The notes: generated from the sequence alone by a model not told the origin. Positions 36,963 through 46,287 are shown, counted from the first letter of the stretch. The stretch: 64,000 nucleotides of DNA from Streptomyces flavidovirens DSM 40150 (GCF_000429085.1 NZ_AUBE01000003.1:1-64000), one strand, 5' to 3'. Numbers and translations: made by a program.

Positions 36963-37571
36963 ATGACAGAAGTGATAGCCGTAGCCGTCATCACCCTCCT
37001 CGCCGTCATCAGTCCGGGCGCCGACTTCGCGATGGTCGTCCGCAACAGCTGCCTCTACGGGCGTACGACCGGCCTGTTCGCCGCCGCCGGAGTCGCCGCG
37101 GGCGTCCTCGTCCACGTGACGTACACGATGCTCGGCGTCGGACTGCTGATCGCCTCGTCGACCGAACTCTTCACCGTGATCAAGCTGGCGGGCGCGGCGT
37201 ACCTCGTCTACATCGGCGTACGGACCTTCATCGCCCGCGCCGACCTCACCGTCGACCTGGAGTCGAAGCCGGAACTCGGCCCGCTCGGCGCGCTGCGCTC
37301 CGGCTTCCTCACCAACGTCCTCAACCCGAAGACCACCCTTTTCGTCGTGTCGACCTTCACTCAGGTGGTCGGCCCGGAAACCCCGGTGTGGCAGCAGGCG
37401 GGCTACGGCCTGTTCATGTCGGCGGCCCACCTCGGATGGTTCGGTGCGATCGCGCTCTTCTTCTCGGACTCCCGGCTGCGCGCGGCCATGCTGCGCCGCC
37501 AGAAGGTGCTCAACCGGGCGATCGGGTCGGTGCTGGTCGGCCTCGGCGTCACGCTCGGATTCGCTCGCTGA
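36963..37571 (+). CDS. LysE/RhtB family amino-acid exporter
   Basis: The 202-residue membrane protein has about six helices. The family start is clear (VAVITLLAVISPGADFAMVV, then RNSCLYGRTTGLFAAAGVAA), as is KLAGAAYLVYIGVRTF and the NVLNPKTTLFVVS motif. These exporters release amino acids or derivatives. It stands alone. Confidence 0.88.
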   Translation: MTEVIAVAVITLLAVISPGADFAMVVRNSCLYGRTTGLFAAAGVAAGVLVHVTYTMLGVGLLIASSTELFTVIKLAGAAYLVYIGVRTFIARADLTVDLESKPELGPLGALRSGFLTNVLNPKTTLFVVSTFTQVVGPETPVWQQAGYGLFMSAAHLGWFGAIALFFSDSRLRAAMLRRQKVLNRAIGSVLVGLGVTLGFAR

Positions 37572-37584
37572 ACCGCGTGGGCGT

Positions 37585-38898
37585 CTACCTGTCGGCGGAA
37601 GCTCCCTGGCGAGCTTCCGCCGCCACCCGGACGATCGCCCGTACCTGCGCGACGATGTCCAGCCGGTTGCGTACGAACTCGGGGTCGCTCACCTCGGTCG
37701 TGTTGCCCGCACCGAACTGGAGCACCGGGGTGTGCACATGGCCGCCGGGCAGTTCACTCAGCCCCAGGCGGTCGCGGAGCAGCGTCGCGCGGTACGCGAT
37801 CTCGTTGGAGAGGTAGTCGCCGCCCCCGCCGGCGCGGGCGGTCGAGCCCGTGGTCGGGCCGTCCGGCCGGACCACGGGGGCGGTGGCGCCCGCCGGTATC
37901 TCGGTCACCGACGTGTTGTCGTACACCGGGAAGCGGCCGGTACCGGCGGCCACGATCTCCTTGTACGGGAGCGTGGTCGTGGTCCACTGCGGCTGCGAGG
38001 CGGGATCGCCGACCGGAACGGTCTCCTTGCGCGAGACGTTCTCATTGTCCGGGAAGCCGCCGCGCCAGGCCCCGTTGAAGCGCTCGACGTCGATCCGTCC
38101 GACCCTGCCCTGGCTCACGGTGGTGAAGAGGTCGAGGTGCGGCAGGTGCGGGCGCAGGGTGCGTTCGACCGTGCCGTCCGCGAAGTCCTGCCACCGGACG
38201 GGGAAGACGGCCGTCTCGATCCGCGCGAGGCCGTCGGCGGTCCGTACGACCGTGCCGTCCAGCGCGAGCGCCGTCGCGCCCGACGGGTTGCTGATCCGGA
38301 TGTCCCGGTCCAGCGTGAACGGATCGAAGCCGGTGACGAGCACCCGCTTGACGCCCTTGCCCTTGCCCTCGTCCATGCCCGCAGCCGTCGCCGTAGCCGT
38401 CGCTGCCGGGAAGCGGATCGTGTCCTGGCCGCGCGAGGACCGCTCAAGCCGGTCAAGGAGCTTGGCCCGTGCCGCGTCCGAGAGCCCGAACGGTGCCTGC
38501 CACTGGCGCAGTTCGCGCGTCATGCCGAGCCGCGCCCAGTACAGCGGCCGGTCGTCGTCCCGGCTCAGGTCCCCGCCCGCCGGCCTCCGTCCCTGCGCCC
38601 GCTCCACGGCCCGCCGCCACAGCCGCGATCCGTGCCGTACGACGGCCCGCTCGGCAGCGGCGTACGACCGCGCCTCACCCAGCGTCGCCCGGAAGTCCTC
38701 GGCCACGGCGTCGAATCCGCTGCGCCGCAGGATCTCCTGCGGGACGGCCCGGTCCAGCCGCTGCTCCTCGACGGTCGCGGGAGCGGGAGCGGAAGCGGGA
38801 GCCGGCTCGGCGGCCGACGCGGGCAGCGCCCCGAAGAGGGGCGCGAGGGTGAGGAGGGCGACGCCAAGTGCGTACTGCCGGGGGCGTATCGGGGACAC
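37585..38898 (-). CDS. Secreted pyroglutamyl-peptidase-like protein, catalytic Cys replaced by Ser
   Basis: The 437-residue protein starts at GTG 38898 with a signal peptide (to about residue 32, ASAAEP). The C-terminal half follows the C15 pyroglutamyl peptidase fold: VLVTGFDPF (about 213), active-site Glu in RIDVERFNG and PDNENVS, and His389 in GGHVHTPVLQ. Where the family has its nucleophile Cys, this protein reads GDYLSNEIAY with Ser364 (codon TCC, 37807-37809). A pseudoenzyme or an altered hydrolase is possible. The N-terminal 170 residues are helical and specific to secreted actinobacterial members. Confidence 0.8.
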   Translation of the reverse strand: MSPIRPRQYALGVALLTLAPLFGALPASAAEPAPASAPAPATVEEQRLDRAVPQEILRRSGFDAVAEDFRATLGEARSYAAAERAVVRHGSRLWRRAVERAQGRRPAGGDLSRDDDRPLYWARLGMTRELRQWQAPFGLSDAARAKLLDRLERSSRGQDTIRFPAATATATAAGMDEGKGKGVKRVLVTGFDPFTLDRDIRISNPSGATALALDGTVVRTADGLARIETAVFPVRWQDFADGTVERTLRPHLPHLDLFTTVSQGRVGRIDVERFNGAWRGGFPDNENVSRKETVPVGDPASQPQWTTTTLPYKEIVAAGTGRFPVYDNTSVTEIPAGATAPVVRPDGPTTGSTARAGGGGDYLSNEIAYRATLLRDRLGLSELPGGHVHTPVLQFGAGNTTEVSDPEFVRNRLDIVAQVRAIVRVAAEARQGASADR

Positions 38899-39080
38899 AG
38901 TGATCCTTCCGTCGGGTGGCGGCAGTATCCCGGTACGCCTGTGGCTTGCGCTACAGGGGCCACGTTCAATCACGAAGGAGTAACGAACCCTACCGGTCAA
39001 CAGGTATGCGAGTGACGATAGAAAGCGCGATCAGCGACAGAACGACAGACGGATCAGGACTTCAACGAGGAGGTACGGAC

Positions 39081-41606
39081 GTGGCAGTCGATCCCAGCAC
39101 CCGGAGCACCCCCGACCGGATGCGCGAAGAGGCCGTCGAAGCGGCCCTCGGCAAGCTCGGTCTCGAAGCCAAGGCGAGGCTGCTCGGCGGCCAGGACATG
39201 TGGTCCCTGCCGGCGCTCCCCGAAATCGGCCTGAAGTCCCTGGTCATGTCCGACGGACCGGTCGGCGTGCGCGGCGTCCGCTGGACCGCCGACGACCCGT
39301 CGGTCGCGCTGCCGTCACCGACCGCGCTCGCCGCGACCTGGGACCCGGAACTCGCCCGCCGCGCCGGCCGCCTCCTCGCGCAGGAAGCCCGCCGCAAGGA
39401 CGTGCACGTACTCCTCGCCCCCACCGTGAACCTGCACCGCTCGCCACTCGGCGGCCGGCACTTCGAGTGCTACTCCGAAGACCCGTACCTCACCGGTGAG
39501 ATCGGCTCCGGTTATGTGCAGGGTGTCCAGGACGGTGGTGTCGGCACCACCGTCAAGCACTTCGTCGCCAACGACGCCGAGACCGACCGCTTCACCGTCG
39601 ACAACATCATCACCCCCCGCCCCCTGCGCGAGCTGTACCTCGCACCCTTCGAAGCCATCGTCAAGAACGCCCACCCCTGGGGCATCATGGCGGCGTACAA
39701 CCAGGTCAACGGTGTGACGATGACCGAGCACCGCTACCTCCAGAACGAGGTGCTGCGCGGCGAGTGGGGCTTCGACGGCTGCGTCGTCTCCGACTGGATG
39801 GCCGCCCGTTCCACCACCGGCGGCATCGAGGGCGGCCTCGACGTCGCCATGCCGGGCCCCGCCACCGTCTACGGTGACGCGCTCGCCGGGGCGGTCCGCG
39901 CGGGCGAGGTCGACGAGGCCGTGGTCGACGACGCCGTACGCAACGTCCTGCGGCTCGCCGCCCGCGTCGGCATCCTGGAAGGCGCCCCGCCGGTCGTCAC
40001 CGAGCCGCCGGAGCCGGTGGACGGCCAGGCGCTGGCCCGCGAGGTGGCCCGCCGCGCGTTCGTCCTCCTGCGCAACGAGGTACGCAACGAGGTACGCGAC
40101 GAGGTACGCGACGCAGTACGCGACGAGGTAGGCGACAAGAACCGCGTCCTCCCCATCGACGCCTCGAAGACCCGCAAGCTCGCCCTGATCGGCGCGGCGG
40201 CCCGTGACGCACGCGTCCTCGGCGGCGGCTCCGCCACCGTCTTCCCCGAGCGCGTCGTCGCCCCCCTGGACGGCCTCGCCACCGCACTGCCGGACTCCGT
40301 GCTGACGTACACCGTCGGGGCCGACCCCAGCGAGGAACTCGGCCCCGCCGACAAGGGCTTCACCCTCCACGCCGTCTGCCGCGACGCCACGGGCGCCGTC
40401 ATCGGCAGCCGCTCGCTGCCCGGTGGCCAGGTGCAGTGGATCGGCGGCGACCTGCCCGACGGCGTCACGCACGAGACGCTCCACAGCATCGAGATCAAGG
40501 GCACCTTCACCCCGCGCGAGAGCGGCGAGCACGCTTTCGGTACGCGCGGCGTGGGCGCCTTCACGCTGACGGTCGCCGGCGAGGTGCTCTACGACGACAT
40601 CCAGCCGATGTCCGACGCTTCCGACCCCTTCGAGGCGTTCTTCGGCAACCCGGCCGAGCGGGGCCGGGTCCGTCTCACCGCCGGTGAGCCGGTGGAGGTC
40701 TCGCTCGTCCATCCCGTCGACAAGCCGGACGACGCCCCGCTCCCGGCGGTCGCGTTCTCGCTCCTCCACGGGGAGCCGCAGCGCGACGCCGACGAGCTGA
40801 TCGAGGAGGCCGTCCAAGCGGCGCGCGCCGCCGACACGGCGGTCGTGGTGGTCGCCACGACGGAACGCGTGGAGTCGGAGGGCTTCGACCGTATGGACCT
40901 GCGCCTGCCGGGCCGCCAGGACGACCTGGTCCGCGCGGTGGCCGCCGCCAACCCGAACACCGTCGTCGTCGTCAATTCCGGCTCACCGGTGGAGATGCCG
41001 TGGCGCGAGGACGTGGCCGCGGTGCTGCTGAGCTGGTTCCCCGGGCAGGAGGGCGGCGCGGCGCTCGCCGACGTGCTGCTCGGCGCGGCGGAGCCGGGCG
41101 GCCGGCTGCCGACCACCTGGCCGGCGTCGCTCGCCGACGTACCGGTGATGGAGGTCACGCCGACGGACGGCGAACTGCACTACAGCGAGGGGCTGTACGT
41201 CGGCTACCGCGCCTGGGACAAGGCGGGCGTCACGCCGGCGTACGCGTTCGGTCACGGCCTGGGCTACACCACCTGGGAGTACGAGTCCCTGGAGGCGACC
41301 CCGGCGACGGCCAAGGTCCGCGTACGCAACACCGGATCCCGCGCCGGGCGGGAGGTCGTCCAGGTGTACCTGGCCCCACAGGCGGACTCGGTGGAGCGGC
41401 CGGTGCGGTGGCTGGCGGGGTTCGCGAGTGTCGAGGCGGAGCCGGGGGAGTGGGCGGAGGCGGAAATCACGCTTCCGGGCCGCGCGTTCGAAATCTGGGA
41501 CGAGGAGGCCGGGTCCTGGTCCTTTGTCCCCGGCGTGTACGAGGTCCGTACGGGCCGTTCCCTGACCGAAACGCGCCTGACCGCAACCCTGGACATCCAG
41601 GCCTGA
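39081..41606 (+). CDS. GH3 family beta-glucosidase with PA14 insertion
   Basis: The 841-residue protein starts at GTG 39081 behind ACGAGGAGG. The GH3 barrel has LVMSDGPVGVRG (about 55), APTVNLHRSPLGGRHFECYS, VKHFVANDAE, and the nucleophile Asp in GCVVSDWMA. A PA14-like beta domain (about 440-570, FTPRESGEHAFGTRGVGAFT) interrupts the second domain, and a fibronectin-III-like domain ends the protein. There is no signal peptide, so it cleaves imported oligosaccharides. A 12-bp tandem repeat adds charged residues near 332-352. Confidence 0.9.
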   Translation: MAVDPSTRSTPDRMREEAVEAALGKLGLEAKARLLGGQDMWSLPALPEIGLKSLVMSDGPVGVRGVRWTADDPSVALPSPTALAATWDPELARRAGRLLAQEARRKDVHVLLAPTVNLHRSPLGGRHFECYSEDPYLTGEIGSGYVQGVQDGGVGTTVKHFVANDAETDRFTVDNIITPRPLRELYLAPFEAIVKNAHPWGIMAAYNQVNGVTMTEHRYLQNEVLRGEWGFDGCVVSDWMAARSTTGGIEGGLDVAMPGPATVYGDALAGAVRAGEVDEAVVDDAVRNVLRLAARVGILEGAPPVVTEPPEPVDGQALAREVARRAFVLLRNEVRNEVRDEVRDAVRDEVGDKNRVLPIDASKTRKLALIGAAARDARVLGGGSATVFPERVVAPLDGLATALPDSVLTYTVGADPSEELGPADKGFTLHAVCRDATGAVIGSRSLPGGQVQWIGGDLPDGVTHETLHSIEIKGTFTPRESGEHAFGTRGVGAFTLTVAGEVLYDDIQPMSDASDPFEAFFGNPAERGRVRLTAGEPVEVSLVHPVDKPDDAPLPAVAFSLLHGEPQRDADELIEEAVQAARAADTAVVVVATTERVESEGFDRMDLRLPGRQDDLVRAVAAANPNTVVVVNSGSPVEMPWREDVAAVLLSWFPGQEGGAALADVLLGAAEPGGRLPTTWPASLADVPVMEVTPTDGELHYSEGLYVGYRAWDKAGVTPAYAFGHGLGYTTWEYESLEATPATAKVRVRNTGSRAGREVVQVYLAPQADSVERPVRWLAGFASVEAEPGEWAEAEITLPGRAFEIWDEEAGSWSFVPGVYEVRTGRSLTETRLTATLDIQA
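40074..40138 (+). repeat. 12-bp in-frame tandem repeat inside the GH3 gene
   Basis: About five copies of AACGAGGTACGC/GACGAGGTACGC encode NEVR, NEVR, DEVR, DAVR and DEVG in a row. The site lies between the two GH3 catalytic-core domains, where related proteins have a short LLRN-to-LPL linker. Confidence 0.85.
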
Positions 41607-41698
41607 CCCCCTGGGGCGCAGCCCCGGCCCCCGGTCCTCAAGCGCCGGACGGGCTGGAGGTGGCCGGGGTGTGCTGGGGCTCCGCCCCAGACCCCGCT

Positions 41699-41761
41699 CC
41701 TCAAACGCCGGAGGGGCTGGATTTGGTTGCGGCAACCATCCAGCCCGTCCGGCGTTTGAGG
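41699..41761. terminator. Bidirectional terminator made of a Streptomyces intergenic palindrome
   Basis: A 23-bp stem (41699-41721 and 41739-41761, one mismatch) starts CCTCAAACGCCGGAGGGGCT. It sits between convergent GH3 and aldose epimerase genes. Related half-copies (CAGCCCGTCCGGCGTTTGAG and variants) occur near 31969-31984, 41636-41657 and 59263-59289. Confidence 0.75.
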
Positions 41762-41839
41762 ACACGCCCGTAGGGCGTCCGGGGGTCTGGGGGCTTGCCC
41801 CCAGTTCGGGAAGGGGCGGGTAGGGGAAAGCCCCGCGCA

Positions 41840-41985
41840 GCGGCCACAGCACCCGCACCGCGCCCGCGCCCGCACCCCACCGCACCTGTGCCCGCACCGC
41901 ACCCGTGCCCGCGCCGCACCGCACCCGCGCCCGCACCGCGCCCGCTCCGCACCGCACCCGCACCGCACCCCACCGCCCCCGCCCC
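41840..41985. repeat. Low-complexity CCGCACC/CCGCGCC tract
   Basis: About 140 bases consist of irregular CCGCACC, GCGCCCGC and GTGCCCG units. Open frames here only reflect the composition. It ends at the stop of the aldose epimerase gene. Confidence 0.7.
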
Positions 41986-42933
41986 CTACCCCCGCACCCC
42001 AAACCCGTACACCGTCGCCGACGCGAATACCTCGCCCGGTCGCAGGACCACCCCCGGAAACTCCGGGCGGTTCGGTGAATCGGGGAAGTGCTGGGTCTCC
42101 AGCGCCACCCCGTCGAACCCGTCCGGCGTGTACACCTGCACCCCCGGCTCCGTCGTAGCGACCGTCACCACCCGCCCCGACCCGGCGTCGTACAGCTCGC
42201 CCACCACCTCGGCCCCGCCCGTAACACCCTTGTCCAGCACGAAGTTGTGGTCGTACCCGCCCCCGAGCACCCGCGCCGCGCGGAAGTCGAACCGGGACCC
42301 GGCCACCCCCCGGATCTCCCCCGTCGGTATCCCTCCACCGTCCACCGGCGTCATCGCCCCCGCCGCGAGTCGCAGCTCGTACGGGCCGCCACCCCCGAGA
42401 CTCCAGTACGTGTGGTTCGTCAGGTTCACCACCGTCGGCGCGTCCGTCACCGCGCGGTAGGCGATCCGCAGCGCCCCGCCCTCCTCCAGCGTGTACGTCG
42501 CCGAGACCTCGACACGCCCGGGAAAGCCCTCCTCACCGTCGGGGCTGACCCGCGAGAGCCGCACGCCGTACGGAGTGGCCCGCGCGTCCCACACCCGCTT
42601 GTCGAAGCCGCGCTCGCCGCCGTGCAGACTGTGCGGCCCCCCGTTGCGCGCCAGCGCGTACGTCCGCCCGTCCAGCGTGAAGGTCCCGCCCGCGATCCGG
42701 TTCGCGTACCGCCCGACCAGTGCCCCGAAGTACGGCTCCGGGCAGTCCAGGTACCCCGCGAGATCATCGAAACCGACCACCGCATCGCTCACACTCCCGT
42801 CCCGGTCCGGCGTCCGGACCGACTGGACGATCCCGCCGTACGTCAGAACGCGCACCACCACCCCGTCCCGTTCCAGGACCCAGCGATGGATGGGCGTGCC
42901 GTCGGCGAGCGTGCCGAAGAGTTCCGCGGTCAT
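41986..42933 (-). CDS. Aldose 1-epimerase (galactose mutarotase)
   Basis: The 315-residue protein shows the family order: YANRIAGGTFTLDG (about 85), NGGPHSLHGGERGFD with the catalytic His (about 105), VNLTNHTYWSL with the second His (about 170), a DHNFVLD stretch, and the catalytic Glu in LETQHFPDSPN (about 285). It interconverts alpha and beta anomers of hexoses and fits next to the beta-glucosidase. ATG 42933 gives the normal family N-terminus. Confidence 0.92.
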   Translation of the reverse strand: MTAELFGTLADGTPIHRWVLERDGVVVRVLTYGGIVQSVRTPDRDGSVSDAVVGFDDLAGYLDCPEPYFGALVGRYANRIAGGTFTLDGRTYALARNGGPHSLHGGERGFDKRVWDARATPYGVRLSRVSPDGEEGFPGRVEVSATYTLEEGGALRIAYRAVTDAPTVVNLTNHTYWSLGGGGPYELRLAAGAMTPVDGGGIPTGEIRGVAGSRFDFRAARVLGGGYDHNFVLDKGVTGGAEVVGELYDAGSGRVVTVATTEPGVQVYTPDGFDGVALETQHFPDSPNRPEFPGVVLRPGEVFASATVYGFGVRG

Positions 42934-42953
42934 GACCGGAAACCCTATGCGAC

Positions 42954-43880
42954 CTACGCCGGAGGCTCTTTCGCCGTGATGTTGCGGTACGCGATCTCCG
43001 CCAGCCGCCGCTGCCCGTTCCTGCTCGGGTGGAACCAGTCCCACTGGCTCAACTGGTCGCCGGAGAACCGGTACTCGAAGACCGCCCCGCCGTCGTACCG
43101 GCAGCGGGTGTCCTTCGCGCACACATCCTTCAGCACCTCGTTGTACGCGACGACCCGCTCCCGCACCGACTCGCGCCGCGCCACCGCCACCGCGTCCATC
43201 GCGTCCGGGGACGCCAGCATCGACTGGCAGATCCCCAGCTTCCAGATCTCCTTGCCCAGCGGGTTCACGCGCCCCTCGGACCACAGCCGCTTCAGGTCAG
43301 GCACGCTCGACACGTACAGCTGCGACTTGGGCAGTTCGCTGCGGAGCTTCTTCACCGACGTCTCGAAGTACGTCCGGAAGTCAGCCACCGATGTCATGTG
43401 CGACACATCGTCACGGCAGGCGTCGTTCGCCCCCACCATCACCGTCACCAGCTCCGGCCTGTCGGCCACCGCCCGCGTCATCTGTTCCGGCAGCTCGGCC
43501 ATCCGCGCCCCCGACTTGGCATGGTTCCAGGTACGCCCGGCCGCGCCCGCCGCGCCGAGGAGCCGCCACGCCACGCTGCGCACCGTGGCGTCCGTACCCG
43601 TCGCCCAGGACACCTCCGGGCAGTCGGCGAGGACCGTGCACGCGTCGAAACCGCGGGTGATGGAGTCCCCGACAGCGGCGATGGACGCCGGACTGCGGTC
43701 CCAGGCGGGAGTGGGCCGGGGGGACGGCCGTGGTCCGGCCGTCGAACGGCCCGCGTCCGCGTCTTCCCCCGCGTCACACCCGGCGAGCGCGCCCAGCAGG
43801 ACAAGCAACGCCGCCGTCGCGGTGGCGACGGCGGCGTACGGCCGGCGCTCCCGGCCGCGTACCCGGCGGCGTATCCGCAT
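42954..43880 (-). CDS. SGNH/GDSL-hydrolase lipoprotein
   Basis: The 308-residue protein has a lipobox LAGC with Cys35 after a basic, hydrophobic signal. The SGNH blocks are AAVGDSITRGFD (Ser about 70), VGANDACRDD (about 150) and WDWFHPSRNGQ with the catalytic Asp/His (about 285). It has paired cysteines as in secreted Streptomyces lipases. It is probably an esterase anchored on the outside of the membrane. The aldose epimerase lies 20 bases downstream on the same strand. Confidence 0.85.
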   Translation of the reverse strand: MRIRRRVRGRERRPYAAVATATAALLVLLGALAGCDAGEDADAGRSTAGPRPSPRPTPAWDRSPASIAAVGDSITRGFDACTVLADCPEVSWATGTDATVRSVAWRLLGAAGAAGRTWNHAKSGARMAELPEQMTRAVADRPELVTVMVGANDACRDDVSHMTSVADFRTYFETSVKKLRSELPKSQLYVSSVPDLKRLWSEGRVNPLGKEIWKLGICQSMLASPDAMDAVAVARRESVRERVVAYNEVLKDVCAKDTRCRYDGGAVFEYRFSGDQLSQWDWFHPSRNGQRRLAEIAYRNITAKEPPA

Positions 43881-43894
43881 CCCCTGATCCCCTC

Positions 43895-43932
43895 CGTGGC
43901 GTCCCCGTGGCGTCCCCGTGGCGTCCCCGTGG
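43895..43932 (-). repeat. 12-bp tandem repeat before the SGNH lipoprotein start
   Basis: GTGGCGTCCCCG is repeated about three times, ending 15 bases upstream of the lipoprotein ATG on the minus strand, inside its leader. It may affect translation or simply be a slippage tract. Confidence 0.7.
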
Positions 43933-44114
43933 CCTCGCACTGGCGTCCTGGCGAGTGAAAGCTTCGTGTCCACGGCCGCCCGGACCGACAGTACGTCACC
44001 CGTCGGACGCCACCGCACGGTAGTTTTTCCCCGTCGAACCAGCAGCGCCCTTCGCCCATCCGGGGTTCCGGTAAATTACATCACGTCACATACTGTCCCT
44101 TTTCAGGAGATTAA

Positions 44115-44149
44115 CTCCCGATGCTGTTTACTGTTGACAACCTCGGGAG
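44115..44149 (+). promoter_or_regulatory. Hairpin and TTGACA box upstream of the DUF3145 gene
   Basis: CTCCCGA (44115-44121) pairs with TCGGGAG (44143-44149), and TTGACA (44134-44139) lies in the loop. The surrounding 44040-44110 is AT-rich for this genome and probably holds the divergent promoters of the lipoprotein and DUF3145 genes. No other gene is present between 43881 and 44221. Confidence 0.35.
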
Positions 44150-44221
44150 CCGACCGGGAAGAGGCGGTACGGGCGCGAGGCCGCTGGGGAAGGCGAACCT
44201 CGTCCCACACTGGAGGTCCCG

Positions 44222-44716
44222 GTGACGACACGTGGAGTTCTGTACGTTCACTCCGCACCGCGCGCGCTGTGCCCGCACGTCGAATGGGCAGTAGCGGGCG
44301 TACTCGGTGTGCGGGTCAATCTCGACTGGATCAGACAGCCGGCCTCGCCCGGCACCTGGAGAGCGGAGTTCTCCTGGCAGGCCCAGCCGGGCACCGCCTC
44401 CAAGCTGGCCTCCGCCCTGCGCGGCTGGCACCTGCTGCGCTTCGAAGTGACGGCCGAACCGTGCCCCACGGCCGAGGGCGAGCGCTACAGCTCGACCCCC
44501 GGCCTCGGCATCTTCCACGCCGTCACCGGAATGCACGGCGACATCCTGATCCCGGAAGACCGGCTGCGCGCCGCTCTCGCCCGCTCGGTGGGCGGCGAGA
44601 CCGACCTGGAGGCGGAGGTCGCCAAGCTCCTCGGCAAGCCGTGGGACGACGAACTCGAACCCTTCAGATACGCCGGTGAGGGCGCCCCCGTGCGCTGGCT
44701 GCACCAGGTCGTCTGA
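44222..44716 (+). CDS. DUF3145 family protein
   Basis: The 164-residue protein starts at GTG 44222. It contains RALCPHVEWAVAGVLGVRVN, LRGWHLLRFEVTAEP, RYSSTPGLGIFHAV and DILIPEDRLRAAL, which I recognise as DUF3145, an actinobacteria-specific family of unknown function. It is cytosolic and often found near fatty-acid genes, as here. Confidence 0.88.
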   Translation: MTTRGVLYVHSAPRALCPHVEWAVAGVLGVRVNLDWIRQPASPGTWRAEFSWQAQPGTASKLASALRGWHLLRFEVTAEPCPTAEGERYSSTPGLGIFHAVTGMHGDILIPEDRLRAALARSVGGETDLEAEVAKLLGKPWDDELEPFRYAGEGAPVRWLHQVV

Positions 44717-44799
44717 CCCTCCGTACCGCGCCGGCCCGCCCGCCATATACATTCCGCCCCACAGTGCACACGCGGTGCACCACCGGTGGGGAGTTGGTT

Positions 44800-46287
44800 G
44801 TGCGTATACGACCGGCGGCCAAAGTGGCCGCCGTCCTGTTGTCATCGGTCGTGATCTGCTGGGCCATTCTCTTCCATGCCCTGGGCTGGACCGCGCTGGT
44901 CCGGGAGAGCGGCGGCTCCTGCGCAGGCTCCGACTGCCCGGAGGGCCTGCCCGCCGTGCTCATCCTGGCGTTCGTGTTCTCCGTCGGCGGCCTGGTCCTC
45001 CTGGGCAAGGCGTGGCAGGCGGCGGCATGGGGCCGAGGCGCCACCGCCGCCGTTGTGGTGGCCGGCGTACTGGCTGGTCTTCTGCCCGGCCTGTACGGCT
45101 ATCAATGGATTCGTGGGGAGAAGGTGGAGACCGCCTCCCCGTTGAAGGCCGCCGACCGGCTGGAGATCACCTGGCGGGCGCCGCAGGAACGTTCCGGCGC
45201 CGTCAAGGGGCTGCGCGGCTGGTCGGCCGGTGACACCGTCGTCCGGGTCCGTACCGACGGCCTGTCCGGCTACGCCGTGAAGGACGGCAAGGAGCGGTGG
45301 AACGTCGCGGCGCCGGTCCGCGAGTCCGTGTGCGCCCAGAGCGCTCACCCGTCCAAGGGCATAGGACTCGTCGCCTACGGGCGCCACAACAAGCCCTGCA
45401 CGACCCTGACCGCCGTCCGGCTCGACGACGGCGCCACCCTGTGGAAGCGGACGCTCAAGGGCGAAGGCATCGGCAAGGGCATCGCGCTGGGCGGCGCCAC
45501 CGCCGTAACCCTGGAGGACCGGGCGGTACGCGGACGATCGGCCGAGGCCGGTGGCGAACGGTGGCAGCGGCCCGTGCCGGAGCGCTGCCAGACCCTGGCG
45601 ATGGGGGCGACCGCCGCCCGCACCCTGGTCGTCGAAGAGTGCCTCCCGGCGAAGCCCGACGGCATCGTCACCGCGCGGCTCCTCGCCCTCGACACCCGTA
45701 CCGGGAAAGAGGAGTGGGCCGCGAAGCTGCCCGTGCAGAGCGCGGGTACCGCGTACGTGTACTCCGTCGAACCGGCTGTGATCGGCTTCCAGGAGACCGA
45801 CCAACGGGGCGTCCGCGCGGTGCTCGCCTTCGACGAGCGGGGCGCCCGGCGCGCGGCCGTGCCGTTCTCCGGCCGGTCCGGTGACCTCGACATCAGGCGG
45901 TCCGAGAGCGACCTGAAGGCCGAGGGCCCCTTCGTGGCGGGCGACACGCTGGTCGCCGCCGTGCAGAAGCCGGGCGACATCGTGCCCCAGTACGTCGCCG
46001 GTTTCTCCATCGCGGACGGCCGGGAACTGTGGCGTACCGGGGATCTCGGCAACATCGGCGCGCTCGCCCTCCGCGACGACGGCCGGGTGGCGGTGCTGAC
46101 CGCCGAATGGCCCCGCTCGGACATCGTCGTGCTCGACCCCGCGGCCGGGGGCGCGGTGACGAAGAAGACGACGCTGGGGAAGGAGGCGCCGGTGTCGATC
46201 GACGCCGACATGCTCGCGGTCCGTGACTCCTATGTCGTCGTCAACCGGTACACCGACGGCGAACCGCCGGTCTTCGCCCTGCGCTGA
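44800..46287 (+). CDS. Membrane-anchored PQQ-like beta-propeller protein
   Basis: The 495-residue protein starts at GTG 44800 behind GGGGAG; GTG 44764 is an alternative. Three membrane helices lie in residues 1-105 (for example VAAVLLSSVVICWAILFHAL). An extracytoplasmic propeller follows with recurring 'DG..LWK' blades (KDGKERWNVAAP, DDGATLWKRTL, RTGKEEWAAKLP, DGRELWRTG). It lacks the residues needed to bind PQQ as a dehydrogenase. A sensor or scaffold role is possible but unproven. Confidence 0.75.
   Translation: MRIRPAAKVAAVLLSSVVICWAILFHALGWTALVRESGGSCAGSDCPEGLPAVLILAFVFSVGGLVLLGKAWQAAAWGRGATAAVVVAGVLAGLLPGLYGYQWIRGEKVETASPLKAADRLEITWRAPQERSGAVKGLRGWSAGDTVVRVRTDGLSGYAVKDGKERWNVAAPVRESVCAQSAHPSKGIGLVAYGRHNKPCTTLTAVRLDDGATLWKRTLKGEGIGKGIALGGATAVTLEDRAVRGRSAEAGGERWQRPVPERCQTLAMGATAARTLVVEECLPAKPDGIVTARLLALDTRTGKEEWAAKLPVQSAGTAYVYSVEPAVIGFQETDQRGVRAVLAFDERGARRAAVPFSGRSGDLDIRRSESDLKAEGPFVAGDTLVAAVQKPGDIVPQYVAGFSIADGRELWRTGDLGNIGALALRDDGRVAVLTAEWPRSDIVVLDPAAGGAVTKKTTLGKEAPVSIDADMLAVRDSYVVVNRYTDGEPPVFALR

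Noticed and set aside
38916..39080. Extended N-terminus of the GH3 protein
   Set aside because: The frame is open but lacks family similarity; the strong ribosome binding site before GTG 39081 marks the start.
43895..43932. CRISPR array
   Set aside because: The units are 12 bp and contiguous without spacers; the same holds for 40074-40138.
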